Below the pieces are notes generated by a model. It saw only the letters and a list, made by a program, of their open reading frames with translations, did not search any database and was not told where the DNA came from. A DNA stretch of 24,853 nt from a virus: positions 1 to 24,853 of IMG/VR virus record IMGVR_UViG_3300031566_000347. The stretch is one strand, 5' to 3'. This document shows positions 6,085 to 13,149 of the stretch, in pieces (positions within the stretch are counted from its first letter, which is position 1; each line of letters starts with the position of its first letter). Position numbers and translations under genes: made by a program.

Positions 6085-7463
6085 AACTCGTAATACCACA
6101 GAATCCCGAAGAACTACAGGAGATGCTGTCCGATCCGAAGACGATCGAAGATCTCCAGAAAAGCGGCCAGTATGGCGAGGTCCTCAAGGCTTACGGGCGG
6201 GCGCTCGCAAAGTCCGAGGATACCCGCGGCCAGATGGCCGAGATCGTCGCCGAGGCCGTAACGGCCAGCTTCACCGGCCAGGGGGCCGCGAAAGAAGCCA
6301 TCGATAAGGTCGTTACTGACGCCCTGACGGTCAAGTTGGGCGAATACGGCGTCAAGCGCCCGGAGATGGTTGTCGGTGCCGACGCGAAGGCACACGGCGC
6401 CGCCTACAACAAGCACGCTCTCGGCGCCGCCCTCGACAATGAATTCGAGAGCACCGCCGACTTCTTCCACTCGATCTACCATGGCAACCTGGGCGGCCAG
6501 GACCGCTGGCGGAAGATACGCAACGACTATTCCAGCATCGACCCGGCCGCCGGCGGCTTCCTTGTCCCCGAGCGGCTACGCGCCGAATTGCTACGGCTCG
6601 CCCTGGAGACGGCGGTTGTGAGGCCGCGAGCTCGCGTTATCCCGATGGACTCGGCGCGGGTTCCGTTCCCGGCCATCGACTCGACATCTCATGCCTCGAG
6701 CGTCTTCGGTGGCATCACCGGCACCTGGATAGAGGAGAGCGGGACGCTCGGCGAGTCTGAGGCCAAGTTCGGCCGCGTCGTGCTCCAGGCCGCGAAACTC
6801 GCGACGAGCTGCGACGTGCCGAACGAGTTGCTGCAAGACTCCATCGTCTCCTTTGCGGCGCTGATCGAACAGTTGATGCCGGAAGCGATTGCCTGGTACG
6901 AGGACGTCGGCTTCCTGACCGGCAACGGCGTCGGCCAGCCGCTCGGCGTACTGAACAGTCCGGCCCTTGTGACCATCACCAAGGAGACGAACCAGGTCGC
7001 CGACACGATCGTCTGGGAGAACCTGGTCAAGATGTACTCCCAGATGCTGCCGGGTTCCCTCGGACGCGCGGTGTGGGTAGCGAACATCAACTGCTTCCCG
7101 CAGATCGCGACGATGGGCCTATCGGTAGGTACCGGCGGCTCGGCTATCTGGCTGAACAACGGCACGCAGGGTCCGCCGGCGACCATTCTTGGCCGCCCGC
7201 TGATTCTGACCGAGAAGGTCCCGACGGTCGGCGGCGCCGGCAGCGGCAAGGACATCTCCTTCATCGACTTCGGTTACTACCTGATCGGCGACCGGATGCA
7301 GATGCGGGCAGAGTCCTCGCCTCACTACCACTTCGGTACGGACCAGACCACCTACCGCATCATCGAGCGCGTAGATGGCCGCGGCTGGCTGATGAGTTAC
7401 CTGACGCCGGCCAACAGCACCAGTTACCTCAGCCCGTTCGTAACACTGGGCGAGAGGGGCTAA
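6081..7463 (+). CDS. Major capsid protein (HK97 fold)
   Basis: The 460-residue coat protein. Residues 1 to about 125 are helical and charged (EELQEMLSDPKTIEDLQK, RGQMAEIVAEAV), as expected for the scaffolding delta-domain of HK97-type precursors that the upstream protease removes. The mature region includes SIDPAAGGFLVPERLR, ARVIPMDSARVPFPAID, TGTWIEESGTLGESEAKFG, LTGNGVGQPLGVLNSP and ILGRPLILTEKVPTVGG, all typical of the Phage_capsid family. GAGGAG (6067-6072) lies 8 bases before the ATG. Two tandem hairpins follow the stop. The exact cleavage site cannot be read from sequence alone. Confidence 0.95.
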   Translation: MKLVIPQNPEELQEMLSDPKTIEDLQKSGQYGEVLKAYGRALAKSEDTRGQMAEIVAEAVTASFTGQGAAKEAIDKVVTDALTVKLGEYGVKRPEMVVGADAKAHGAAYNKHALGAALDNEFESTADFFHSIYHGNLGGQDRWRKIRNDYSSIDPAAGGFLVPERLRAELLRLALETAVVRPRARVIPMDSARVPFPAIDSTSHASSVFGGITGTWIEESGTLGESEAKFGRVVLQAAKLATSCDVPNELLQDSIVSFAALIEQLMPEAIAWYEDVGFLTGNGVGQPLGVLNSPALVTITKETNQVADTIVWENLVKMYSQMLPGSLGRAVWVANINCFPQIATMGLSVGTGGSAIWLNNGTQGPPATILGRPLILTEKVPTVGGAGSGKDISFIDFGYYLIGDRMQMRAESSPHYHFGTDQTTYRIIERVDGRGWLMSYLTPANSTSYLSPFVTLGERG

Positions 7464-7476
7464 GACAATTAGGCCA

Positions 7477-7542
7477 GCTTGGGGGCGGCAATAAACCCCC
7501 GCCCCTGAGCCATTCACTCGGCGGCATTAATCCCCCGCTGAG
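7477..7542 (+). promoter_or_regulatory. Two homologous tandem hairpins after the capsid gene
   Basis: Hairpin 1 pairs GGGGCGG (7482-7488) with CCGCCCC (7499-7505) around CAATAAACCC; GCT (7477-7479) and AGC (7508-7510) can extend it. Hairpin 2 pairs CTCGGCGG (7517-7524) with CCGCTGAG (7535-7542), one G-U pair included, around CATTAATCCC. Stem sides and loops are similar, so the pair looks like a duplicated element. Neither is followed by a T-run, so neither is a standard rho-independent terminator. A transcript-stabilising, processing or partial-termination role is possible. Confidence 0.6.
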
Positions 7543-7561
7543 AGAGAGGCAATGAATAGAC

Positions 7562-8083
7562 ATGGAAGCATTAGGAAGACTGTTTGATCTTAGCTGTGGC
7601 TGGGCGCCGGTCAGCATGGACACTGCGGGCGCGACAGGCAAGCGCGTCTCGCTGGAGAATTACGGCGGTGTGACCATCGTCTACATTGCTTCAGCGGCCG
7701 GCACTACCGATGACCCGGTACCGTCCCTGCAACAGCACACCGCCTACACAGGCGGCACGACGGATGACCTCACCGTCATGGACACGATCTACCGCAAGTC
7801 GGAGACGCTACTTGATGGCGATGAAGCGTGGGTCAAGACCACGCAGACTGTGGCGGCCATCATGACGGCGGTGGCAGGCGAGGCCGAGAAGCAGAATATC
7901 TACGTCATCGAAATCGATGCGGACCAGCTCAGCGACGGCTACACGCACATCAGCGTGAACCACGCCGACCTGGGAGACGATGCGAAGCTCGGGACTTGCC
8001 TCTACATTCTGCGCGACCTGAAGGTCCAGCGGACGCCGGCCAACATGCCGAACCCGCTGCGCCCTGGCGCGGCTAACGCATAG
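7562..8083 (+). CDS. Head-associated protein, probable capsid decoration
   Basis: A 173-residue protein placed directly after the major capsid gene. It opens MEALGRLFDLSCGWAPVSM. It contains VSLENYGGVTIVYIASAAGTT, TAYTGGTTDDLTVMDTIY and VIEIDADQLSDGYTHISV, ending with LRDLKVQRTPANMPNPL. I recall this pattern from other phage head modules, where it sits beside the capsid gene, but no function is established from it. The strand-rich composition and position suggest a capsid-binding or decoration protein. The start is uncertain: the purine-rich GAGAGAGG (about 7541-7549) is 12 bases away, and ATG 7616 is an alternative. Confidence 0.7.
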   Translation: MEALGRLFDLSCGWAPVSMDTAGATGKRVSLENYGGVTIVYIASAAGTTDDPVPSLQQHTAYTGGTTDDLTVMDTIYRKSETLLDGDEAWVKTTQTVAAIMTAVAGEAEKQNIYVIEIDADQLSDGYTHISVNHADLGDDAKLGTCLYILRDLKVQRTPANMPNPLRPGAANA

Positions 8084-8092
8084 GGGGAATTG

Positions 8093-8407
8093 ATGGCGAA
8101 CATAGCGGCGGCACGAGCAGAAGTTCAGAAAGTCGTCTCCTTCTTCGTTACCCGCTTTGGTTCGCAGGCGGAAGTATTCGAGCACTTGACGGCGGCGCTG
8201 GGTTATCTACAGGACGATCCAGCGCCCCGTCCGCCCGAACCAGAGCCACTGACGGAGACAGAAACAAGCGGTGGCGAGCGCACCATCTACGAAGACACTG
8301 AGCCATTGCTAGGAGACGTATCGATAGTTTCCGGCTCGCCAGTCGCAGAGGAAACAGAGGTCGCGAAGCCGCGACGCAACAAAGCCGGCAGGAACCGACC
8401 TGCTTAA
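8093..8407 (+). CDS. Small acidic hypothetical head-region protein
   Basis: A 104-residue protein, not recognised. The N-terminal 45 residues look like an amphipathic helix (ARAEVQKVVSFFVTRFG, AEVFEHLTAALGYL). The middle is a proline/glutamate-rich linker (PAPRPPEPEPLTETETSGG), and the end is basic (KPRRNKAGRNRPA). The ATG at 8093 has GGGGG 5 bases upstream; a TTG immediately before it is a less likely start. Position between capsid-associated genes suggests a minor head or assembly protein. A helix plus disordered acidic tail would suit a scaffold or chaperone, but this is only a guess. Confidence 0.6.
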   Translation: MANIAAARAEVQKVVSFFVTRFGSQAEVFEHLTAALGYLQDDPAPRPPEPEPLTETETSGGERTIYEDTEPLLGDVSIVSGSPVAEETEVAKPRRNKAGRNRPA

Positions 8408-8422
8408 AAGAGGAGGCACGAA

Positions 8423-8863
8423 ATGAGCATGGCTCTAATCAAGAGCATCTGGGAAAGCGGCGTCCTCCGCTTTCGCAATAGGGGCACCCTGACTCCCATC
8501 GTCACATTCGGGACGCTCCGACTCCACGAGTACCTAGTAGTTACCGACATCGATGCACAAGCCGCCGCACCGACAGCGGCTCAAGTGTTGGGCGGGATCA
8601 TCACCCACAACTCCAAGACCGGCGCGAGTACGCTTACCGTGCCGACGGGCGCACTGCTCGATGCGGCGGTGCCCGGCCTGGCTATAGGCGAGACGATTAA
8701 GTGCTACTACATCAACCGTGGCAACCAAGAGATAACGGTAACGGCCGCAGCGGGCATTACCATCGGTGATGCGGGTCAGACGGTCGCCACCAACGAATCG
8801 GCGCTGCTCGTCTTCCTGAAGACGGCCTCCGAAACCTTCGTTTGCTACCACATAGGAGCGTGA
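8423..8863 (+). CDS. Beta-rich head protein, first of a tandem paralogous pair
   Basis: A 146-residue protein with AGGAGG 6 bases before the ATG. It begins MSMALIKSIWESGVLRFRNR, followed by alternating hydrophobic strands (TPIVTFGTLRLHEYLVV, ETIKCYYINRGNQEITV, ESALLVFLKTASETFV) typical of a compact beta-sandwich. The next gene encodes a paralog with the same layout. There is no catalytic motif. Location after the capsid gene and the all-beta pattern suggest a capsid decoration or head-fibre protein; the family name was not recognised. Confidence 0.7.
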   Translation: MSMALIKSIWESGVLRFRNRGTLTPIVTFGTLRLHEYLVVTDIDAQAAAPTAAQVLGGIITHNSKTGASTLTVPTGALLDAAVPGLAIGETIKCYYINRGNQEITVTAAAGITIGDAGQTVATNESALLVFLKTASETFVCYHIGA

Positions 8864-8907
8864 CACATGGCTTTCAGCTTGATCAAGAGCATCTGGGAAA
8901 GCGGCGT
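8438..8907 (+). repeat. Direct repeat from gene duplication
   Basis: An identical 26-base segment occurs at 8438-8463 and 8882-8907, each inside the N-terminal coding part of the paralogous head genes. Flanking sequence differs mostly at synonymous positions. It marks the better-conserved part of the duplication. Confidence 0.7.
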
Positions 8908-9313
8908 GCTGCGTTTCAGGAACAGGTCTGCGGGCACGCCCATCGTAACCATTGGCACGTTGCGGCTGCATGAGTATCTGGTCGTTACGAATTACGACGA
9001 CCAAGACGCTACATTAGCGGCAGCCGCCCTCGCCGGCGGGATCATCGTCCACACGTCCAACACGGCCGGCGGAACACTAACGTTTGATACGGCGGCAAAC
9101 ATCATTGCCGCGTTTCCCGGTATCGGCGTAGGGGACGCGGTTGAGTGTTACCTGATCAACGACGGCGATCAGACGGACACCCTGGCAGCCGATGGCGGTG
9201 CGACCGTGACGCTTGGGGATGTCGGCCAGGTTCTGGAAATCAACGAGTCCGCGATCCTGTTGATACTCGTGACGGCTACCACGACCGTGACCGTCTACAC
9301 GATAGGAGGCTGA
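8867..9313 (+). CDS. Beta-rich head protein, second of a tandem paralogous pair
   Basis: A 148-residue paralog of the preceding gene product. The first 20 residues are nearly identical (LIKSIWESGVLRFRNR is shared), then GTPIVTIGTLRLHEYLVVT matches closely. The centre has diverged, but the pattern G-D-x-(V/I)-x-C-Y-x-I-N and the final ESAILLILVTATTTVTVY strand are kept. The ATG at 8867 uses AGGAG in the end of the upstream gene. Retention of both copies suggests they occupy different sites or form a hetero-oligomer on the virion. Confidence 0.7.
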   Translation: MAFSLIKSIWESGVLRFRNRSAGTPIVTIGTLRLHEYLVVTNYDDQDATLAAAALAGGIIVHTSNTAGGTLTFDTAANIIAAFPGIGVGDAVECYLINDGDQTDTLAADGGATVTLGDVGQVLEINESAILLILVTATTTVTVYTIGG

Positions 9314-9316
9314 GCC

Positions 9317-10093
9317 ATGACCGTCTACAATCGCGGCCTTGAAGGCAGGCTCAACGATATCCTGGCGATCCTCGGGACGACTACGCCGCAACTCTTTCCC
9401 TTCTGGGAACCGACGGGGCAACTCGTTACGGGCATCGGCGTCGGCGACCTGACGCCCTCAAATGCTGGTGCTGCTGAGGACCTGGAGCACGACTTCGCAC
9501 CGCTGAGATTGCCGTGCGGATTGTATAGTTACCACTTCAATCCCACCGGCGACTGTCACCTTGCCGGTATCGATCATGCGGATTACAGCTTCGCAGGCAC
9601 TGGAGGTATGAGTCTAGGCGCGTGGATTCGGCCCACTACCGTCACCAACAACTGCATCGTCGCTAAATACGACGTGGCGGGGACCGATCGCGAATATCGT
9701 CTCTGGCTCGACGCTGCCAGCAAGCTCGACTTCGAGATGTACGACGACACCGCGAATGCGAGTGAGATAGCCGTCAGCGCCGCTACCGACATCATCAAGG
9801 GAGCCATGCAGTTTGTCTGTGCGACATACGACGGGACGGCCGCCACGCCAAAAGTCTATCTCTACGTCAACGGCGTAGCGGTCAATGACGGTAGTACGGC
9901 GGAGACGGGTGCGTTCGCCGACATGGTCCCGGGCGCAACGCCATTGACTGTTGGCTGTTCGGGTGTCACGGCGGTGCCGACGTTCGAGTTCCACGGTCGT
10001 ATCGCACCGCCCTTTATCACCGGCAAGGAGCTAACGGCGGCTGAGGTCGCGGAACTCTACAAGATCATGGTGCCGATGATAGGGCTGGCGTGA
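9317..10093 (+). CDS. LamG / concanavalin A-like lectin-domain protein
   Basis: A 258-residue protein. Residues about 75-245 match the LamG_3 pattern: YSYHFNPTGDCHLAG, DYSFAGTGGMSLGAWIRP, NCIVAKYDVAGTDREYRLWL, LDFEMYDDTANAS, FVCATYDGTAATPKVYLYVNG and a final FHGRIAPPFITGKELTAAEVAELY. Such jelly-roll domains often bind sugars or other surfaces. The N-terminal 70 residues may attach to the virion. AGGAGG precedes the ATG. The position within the head module, well away from the fibre genes, suggests display on the capsid; a free or tail location cannot be excluded. Confidence 0.78.
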   Translation: MTVYNRGLEGRLNDILAILGTTTPQLFPFWEPTGQLVTGIGVGDLTPSNAGAAEDLEHDFAPLRLPCGLYSYHFNPTGDCHLAGIDHADYSFAGTGGMSLGAWIRPTTVTNNCIVAKYDVAGTDREYRLWLDAASKLDFEMYDDTANASEIAVSAATDIIKGAMQFVCATYDGTAATPKVYLYVNGVAVNDGSTAETGAFADMVPGATPLTVGCSGVTAVPTFEFHGRIAPPFITGKELTAAEVAELYKIMVPMIGLA

Positions 10094-10272
10094 TGTCCTG
10101 GGCGCAACTCTTATCAATAGCGCAGGAAGCCCGAGAAGAGGCCCTGCGCCAACAGACGGAGCCGCTTGTGGCATGTCCGAAGGACGGCGAACCGCTGGAA
10201 TATCACGCGGGGAAGGGCGTACTACATTGCCGCTTCTGCGGCTGGCAGATAGTAGGCAGGCCGAATGGATAG
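10093..10272 (+). CDS. Small zinc-ribbon-like protein
   Basis: A 59-residue protein with an N-terminal amphipathic helix (WAQLLSIAQEAREEALRQ) and a C-terminal half containing C28, C46 and C49 (ACPKDGEPL and LHCRFCGWQ), with H38/H45 as possible fourth ligands. I recall similar short proteins just ahead of connector genes in actinobacteriophages; their role is not known to me. The ATG overlaps the preceding stop as TGATG; a GTG one codon earlier is equally possible. Confidence 0.72.
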   Translation: MSWAQLLSIAQEAREEALRQQTEPLVACPKDGEPLEYHAGKGVLHCRFCGWQIVGRPNG

Positions 10273-10286
10273 AGAGGAATGTTCTG

Positions 10287-10508
10287 ATGCGAGTTGTAAT
10301 TGGCGAGACGCCGGATGCTCAGCGCTATCACTGTTTCCTTGATGGACAGGATATCAGCAACCGCTGCTATGCCGCAGATGACGAAGAAGGAACCGCGTGG
10401 TGCTATGTCAGGGACGATGCCGGCCGGCTGGTTCTGAACGCCGCTTCTCCCGCTGAGCCTTTGACTGAGCGCTTAACGGGGACGATTCGCTTAGAACGAA
10501 TGAAATGA
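10287..10508 (+). CDS. Small hypothetical protein
   Basis: A 73-residue protein, not recognised. It begins MRVVIGETPDAQRYHCFLDG and contains YAADDEEGTAWCYVRDDAGR, a small acidic beta-rich pattern ending in a basic strand (GTIRLERMK). The ATG at 10287 has GAGAGGA upstream; the longer open frame from 10173 would overlap the zinc-ribbon gene in another frame and is rejected. It sits just before the head-tail connector. Confidence 0.6.
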   Translation: MRVVIGETPDAQRYHCFLDGQDISNRCYAADDEEGTAWCYVRDDAGRLVLNAASPAEPLTERLTGTIRLERMK

Positions 10509-10521
10509 GCGAGGGAGACGC

Positions 10522-11586
10522 ATGGGAAACACCGCAACACGGTGCTACACGACGGTTGCAGCGGTCAAGTCCGATGTGGGGCTCGCCGGTCCTGACCTCG
10601 ATCCACGTATCCTACGGAATGTCCAGGCTGCGACTCAGCACACCGAGAACATACTTAGCGGGCGCCGGTTTATCCCGGAGACGGCGACGAAACTCTACCG
10701 CTGGCCGTCGCGGAACGGCCTCGGCGGCTATACGCTGAAACTGCCCGACGATGACCTGCTCTACCTCACTACGCTGAAAACGAAGGCGCAGGACACGACG
10801 CCGACGACCATCGACCCTACCGACTACTTCCTCGAACCCGTCAACGATCCGCCCTACAACCGTATCGAGATAGACCTATCGTCGTCGGCCGTCTTCGAGT
10901 CGGGCGATACACCGCAGCACTCGATCTCCGTGCTGGGGCGCTTTGCCTACTGCGAGGACACCGTTACTGCAGGCGCTCTGGCGGAAGCCGATGACGGTAC
11001 CGAGACGGCGCTGGACGTCAGCGACAGCTCGCTTATCGATGTCGGCCACACCATCCTCATCGGCACTGAGGCCATGTTCGTCTCGGGCAAGACACTGAAG
11101 GACACGACGGCGAACACGGGTGCGGCCATGCTCAAGGACAAAGCCGGCACAACTATCACGCTCGCGGCAGGCCACGGCGCGCTCCTCAAGGCCGGCGAAG
11201 TCATTACCATCGACTCGGAGCGGATGCTTGTCGAGTCGATTAGCACCGACACCCTGGCCGTCGAGCGCGCCTATGACGGCTCTGTGCTGGCGACCCATGC
11301 CAACCCCAGTGATGTCTACGCGCCGCGCACGCTGACGGTCGTGCGAGCGGTAAACGGCACGACCGCCGCCGCCCACGACGACCTGGCCGCAATCGTGAAG
11401 TACGCGCCGCCGGCGGACATTGAGGAATACTGCCGAGCTCGCGCCATCTTCCACCACGAGGCGGGCAAGTCCGGCTGGACTGGCGTCATCGGCGGAAGCG
11501 AGGGCGGCGCCGTTGAGACGAAGGGCTTCAATCTGTGGGCGATGGAGAAGGCGCTGAAGGCGAAATATGGGAAGGTCGGCGTCTGA
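10522..11586 (+). CDS. Head-tail connector/adaptor with repeat insertion
   Basis: A 354-residue protein in the position of the head-tail adaptor that binds below the portal. The N-terminus (YTTVAAVKSDVGL, RILRNVQAATQHTENIL, GRRFIPETATKLYRWP) and the PTTIDPTDYFLEPVNDPPYN segment fit phage connectors. The C-terminal helix (ADIEEYCRARAIFHHEAGKSG) probably completes the fold. Between about residues 150 and 290 lie repeated beta modules built on the pattern G-x-x-I-x-I-x-x-E-x-M-x-V: IDVGHTILIGTEAMFVSG, LKAGEVITIDSERMLVES, then a shared tail (AVERAYDGSVLATHA and VVRAVNGTTAAAHDD). Ordinary adaptors of this kind are far shorter. The stop overlaps the next ATG. Confidence 0.75.
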   Translation: MGNTATRCYTTVAAVKSDVGLAGPDLDPRILRNVQAATQHTENILSGRRFIPETATKLYRWPSRNGLGGYTLKLPDDDLLYLTTLKTKAQDTTPTTIDPTDYFLEPVNDPPYNRIEIDLSSSAVFESGDTPQHSISVLGRFAYCEDTVTAGALAEADDGTETALDVSDSSLIDVGHTILIGTEAMFVSGKTLKDTTANTGAAMLKDKAGTTITLAAGHGALLKAGEVITIDSERMLVESISTDTLAVERAYDGSVLATHANPSDVYAPRTLTVVRAVNGTTAAAHDDLAAIVKYAPPADIEEYCRARAIFHHEAGKSGWTGVIGGSEGGAVETKGFNLWAMEKALKAKYGKVGV

Positions 11587-11909
11587 TGGCGGCGCCCATA
11601 CAGGTCAGCGTCAACGTCAAGGGCCCGCTCTTCTCGAAGCGGATCACGGCGAATGTGCGGGACGCGATGTACCAGGAAGGCATCAAGAAGATAACCGACC
11701 GCTGGATGCGCAAGAGCCGCCGCCGGCTTGGGCGTCGCAAGAACATTCTCAGCCTGAGCGAGCGGCCAATGCGCAATGAGGTGAGATCGACGCTAATCCA
11801 GCCGCGCACCAGCGGCAAGGCGTGGATGGGCTCAAACATAGCGATTGCGAAAGCGATGGCACCGCGCGTCCTGCGTAAAGCGGCGAAGCGGATTACGGGG
11901 CAACTCTGA
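11586..11909 (+). CDS. Putative head-closure or tail-completion protein (gp10-like)
   Basis: A 107-residue, very basic protein located between the connector and tail-terminator genes. The sequence VSVNVKGPLFSKRITANVRDA, followed by a helical region (EGIKKITDRWMRKSRRR) and ending ARKR-type helices (MAPRVLRKAAKRITGQL), resembles HK97 gp10-like proteins. The ATG overlaps the previous stop (TGATG), and an upstream in-frame start at 11535 lies within the connector gene. Assignment relies largely on position, size and charge. Confidence 0.6.
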   Translation: MAAPIQVSVNVKGPLFSKRITANVRDAMYQEGIKKITDRWMRKSRRRLGRRKNILSLSERPMRNEVRSTLIQPRTSGKAWMGSNIAIAKAMAPRVLRKAAKRITGQL

Positions 11910-12319
11910 TGGCTTACATCGCTGATGCTCTCAGGCTTATCCAGTCTTACCTAGGCGGCATGGGCTGGTTTAATGCCGTCACAATCGGCGAACCCGACGG
12001 GCCGCCCTCGACGCCCGCCGCGGCGGTTTTCCTGACAAGCGGCAGCGCCAGCCAGTTAACGGCGACGTCGTTTCAGCGGCGACGCGATGTGACCGTCCGC
12101 ATCTATATGGAAGTGACAGATGAGCCACGCGAGGACGCCGAACTTGCACTGGACAAAATGGTCTATGACGCTGAGGCAGCATTCAAAAGCGACCTGAGTC
12201 TCAGCACGACGGGCTGGGTCATCCTCGGCGATATCACGGAGACCTTCGACTACGCGACCATCGGCAACCGGCCCTTCCGGGTAGCCGATATGGTTCTGCC
12301 TCTATCACAGAGGGAATAG
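11909..12319 (+). CDS. Tail terminator / minor tail protein
   Basis: A 136-residue protein, probably the ring that caps the tail tube and joins it to the head. It opens with a helix (IADALRLIQSYLG), followed by strands (VTVRIYMEVTDE) and a helix (EDAELALDKMVYDAEAAF), ending FDYATIGNRPFRVADMVLPL. This helix-strand-helix-strand layout is usual for tail terminators. TGATG overlap with the preceding gene supports the start. Order (connector, closure, terminator, tube) fits the siphovirus plan, though the tube gene is displaced by the accessory patch. Confidence 0.68.
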   Translation: MAYIADALRLIQSYLGGMGWFNAVTIGEPDGPPSTPAAAVFLTSGSASQLTATSFQRRRDVTVRIYMEVTDEPREDAELALDKMVYDAEAAFKSDLSLSTTGWVILGDITETFDYATIGNRPFRVADMVLPLSQRE

Positions 12320-12328
12320 GAGGGCGGT

Positions 12329-12547
12329 ATGCCAAGTGAAGGGATGACAGTTTCGGTTCAGGCCAGAACGACGGGTCTCTGGCGGATTGCGGTAGTCCGA
12401 CCCCTCCTCCGACATATTCGACCGCATCGATTGGCGGTGTGGGCTATTTGCCGCTGGCTCAATGGGCATGTCGGCGTCGATGTCAAAGTTGGCAAGCGCA
12501 AATGGGAACGCGGCGGACACATCACCGTGTTCGCTGAAAGAAGGTAG
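12329..12547 (+). CDS. Small basic hypothetical protein
   Basis: A 72-residue protein, not recognised. It is rich in Arg, Val and Trp (LWRIAVVRPLLRHIRPHRLA, VWAICRWLNGHVGVDVKVG). AGGAGGG overlapping the previous stop lies 4 bases from the ATG, so translation is plausible. It opens an accessory patch that separates the tail terminator from the tail-tube gene. No motif points to a function. Confidence 0.5.
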   Translation: MPSEGMTVSVQARTTGLWRIAVVRPLLRHIRPHRLAVWAICRWLNGHVGVDVKVGKRKWERGGHITVFAERR

Positions 12548-12550
12548 CAC

Positions 12551-12775
12551 ATGGACAAGCGCGATGAACTCATTGCTCAGGGATACGGTGCCGTGGTCAA
12601 GGGCCGTCTGGCCCACCGGACTGACGGCTACTGCTGGACCGACAAGGATCACCTTATACCACTCAAGGACCTGGAAGAAGCGAAAGCGCATGGGTACGAG
12701 ATATGCCGGAAATGCGGCTCGACATCGGCTGCGGAGACAAGCGAGACGAAGGCTACCTCGCGACTGACATCCTAG
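12551..12775 (+). CDS. Ada-type zinc-site-like small protein
   Basis: A 74-residue protein with C28, H34, C52 and C55. The segment LKDLEEAKAHGYEICRKCG resembles the second half of the Ada metal-binding domain pattern (acidic helix, A-x-x-x-G-Y, C-x-x-C), a zinc fold also found in small phage proteins. GAAGGT precedes the ATG. From residue 51 onward the gene overlaps the next gene in another frame; the resulting Ser/Thr-rich tail (AAETSETKATSRLTS) looks incidental, as if the methyltransferase gene had been joined into its 3' end. Function unknown. Confidence 0.5.
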   Translation: MDKRDELIAQGYGAVVKGRLAHRTDGYCWTDKDHLIPLKDLEEAKAHGYEICRKCGSTSAAETSETKATSRLTS

Positions 12776-13149
12776 GTAAGCCCGACGTTCTCTGCGACGC
12801 CCGCTGGCTGCCCTTCAAGGATGGCGCGTTTAGCGGCGCGCGGATGCTGCATGTCCTGGAGCACATCCCGCGCGAGTTCCTGGTACAGACGATGAATGAA
12901 TGCCATCGGGTGACGGCTGAGGGCGGCGAGCTGGAAATCGAGATACCGATCTTCCCGTCGGATGACGCGATGGCGGACCCGACGCACGTCAGCTTCTACG
13001 TCCCGCGAACCTTTGACTATTTCGTTGACGGCTCAGGGCATGACGAGCACCGGCGCATGTACGGCATCGAGCGCTGGGCCTATGTCCTGCGCCAGCGTGG
13101 CGGCATGAACAGCATCATCAACGTGAGGATGGCGAAATGCGCGTCCTAG
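12703..13149 (+). CDS. Class I SAM-dependent methyltransferase
   Basis: A 148-residue methyltransferase of the Methyltransf_11 type. Motif I is LDIGCGDK (residues 6-13, the SAM-binding loop). The strand ATDILG is the likely ribose-binding acidic position, and LPFKDGAFSGARMLHVLEHI (about 37-56) covers the next motifs. PTHVSFYVPRTFDYF is common in nucleotide-sugar or glycan methyltransferases of this group. No target-recognition domain typical of DNA methyltransferases is present, and no DPPY/NPPY motif, so a small-molecule or glycan substrate is favoured. ATG 12703 or 12712 may start it; both overlap the zinc-site gene. Its end overlaps the glycosyltransferase gene by 13 bases. Confidence 0.82.
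   Translation: MPEMRLDIGCGDKRDEGYLATDILGKPDVLCDARWLPFKDGAFSGARMLHVLEHIPREFLVQTMNECHRVTAEGGELEIEIPIFPSDDAMADPTHVSFYVPRTFDYFVDGSGHDEHRRMYGIERWAYVLRQRGGMNSIINVRMAKCAS

Noticed and set aside
5143-6099. Minus-strand frame of 318 residues
   Set aside because: Antisense of the protease gene, with no ribosome site or motif.
7481-7505. First post-capsid hairpin as a rho-independent terminator
   Set aside because: No T-run follows the stem, so standard intrinsic termination is not supported.
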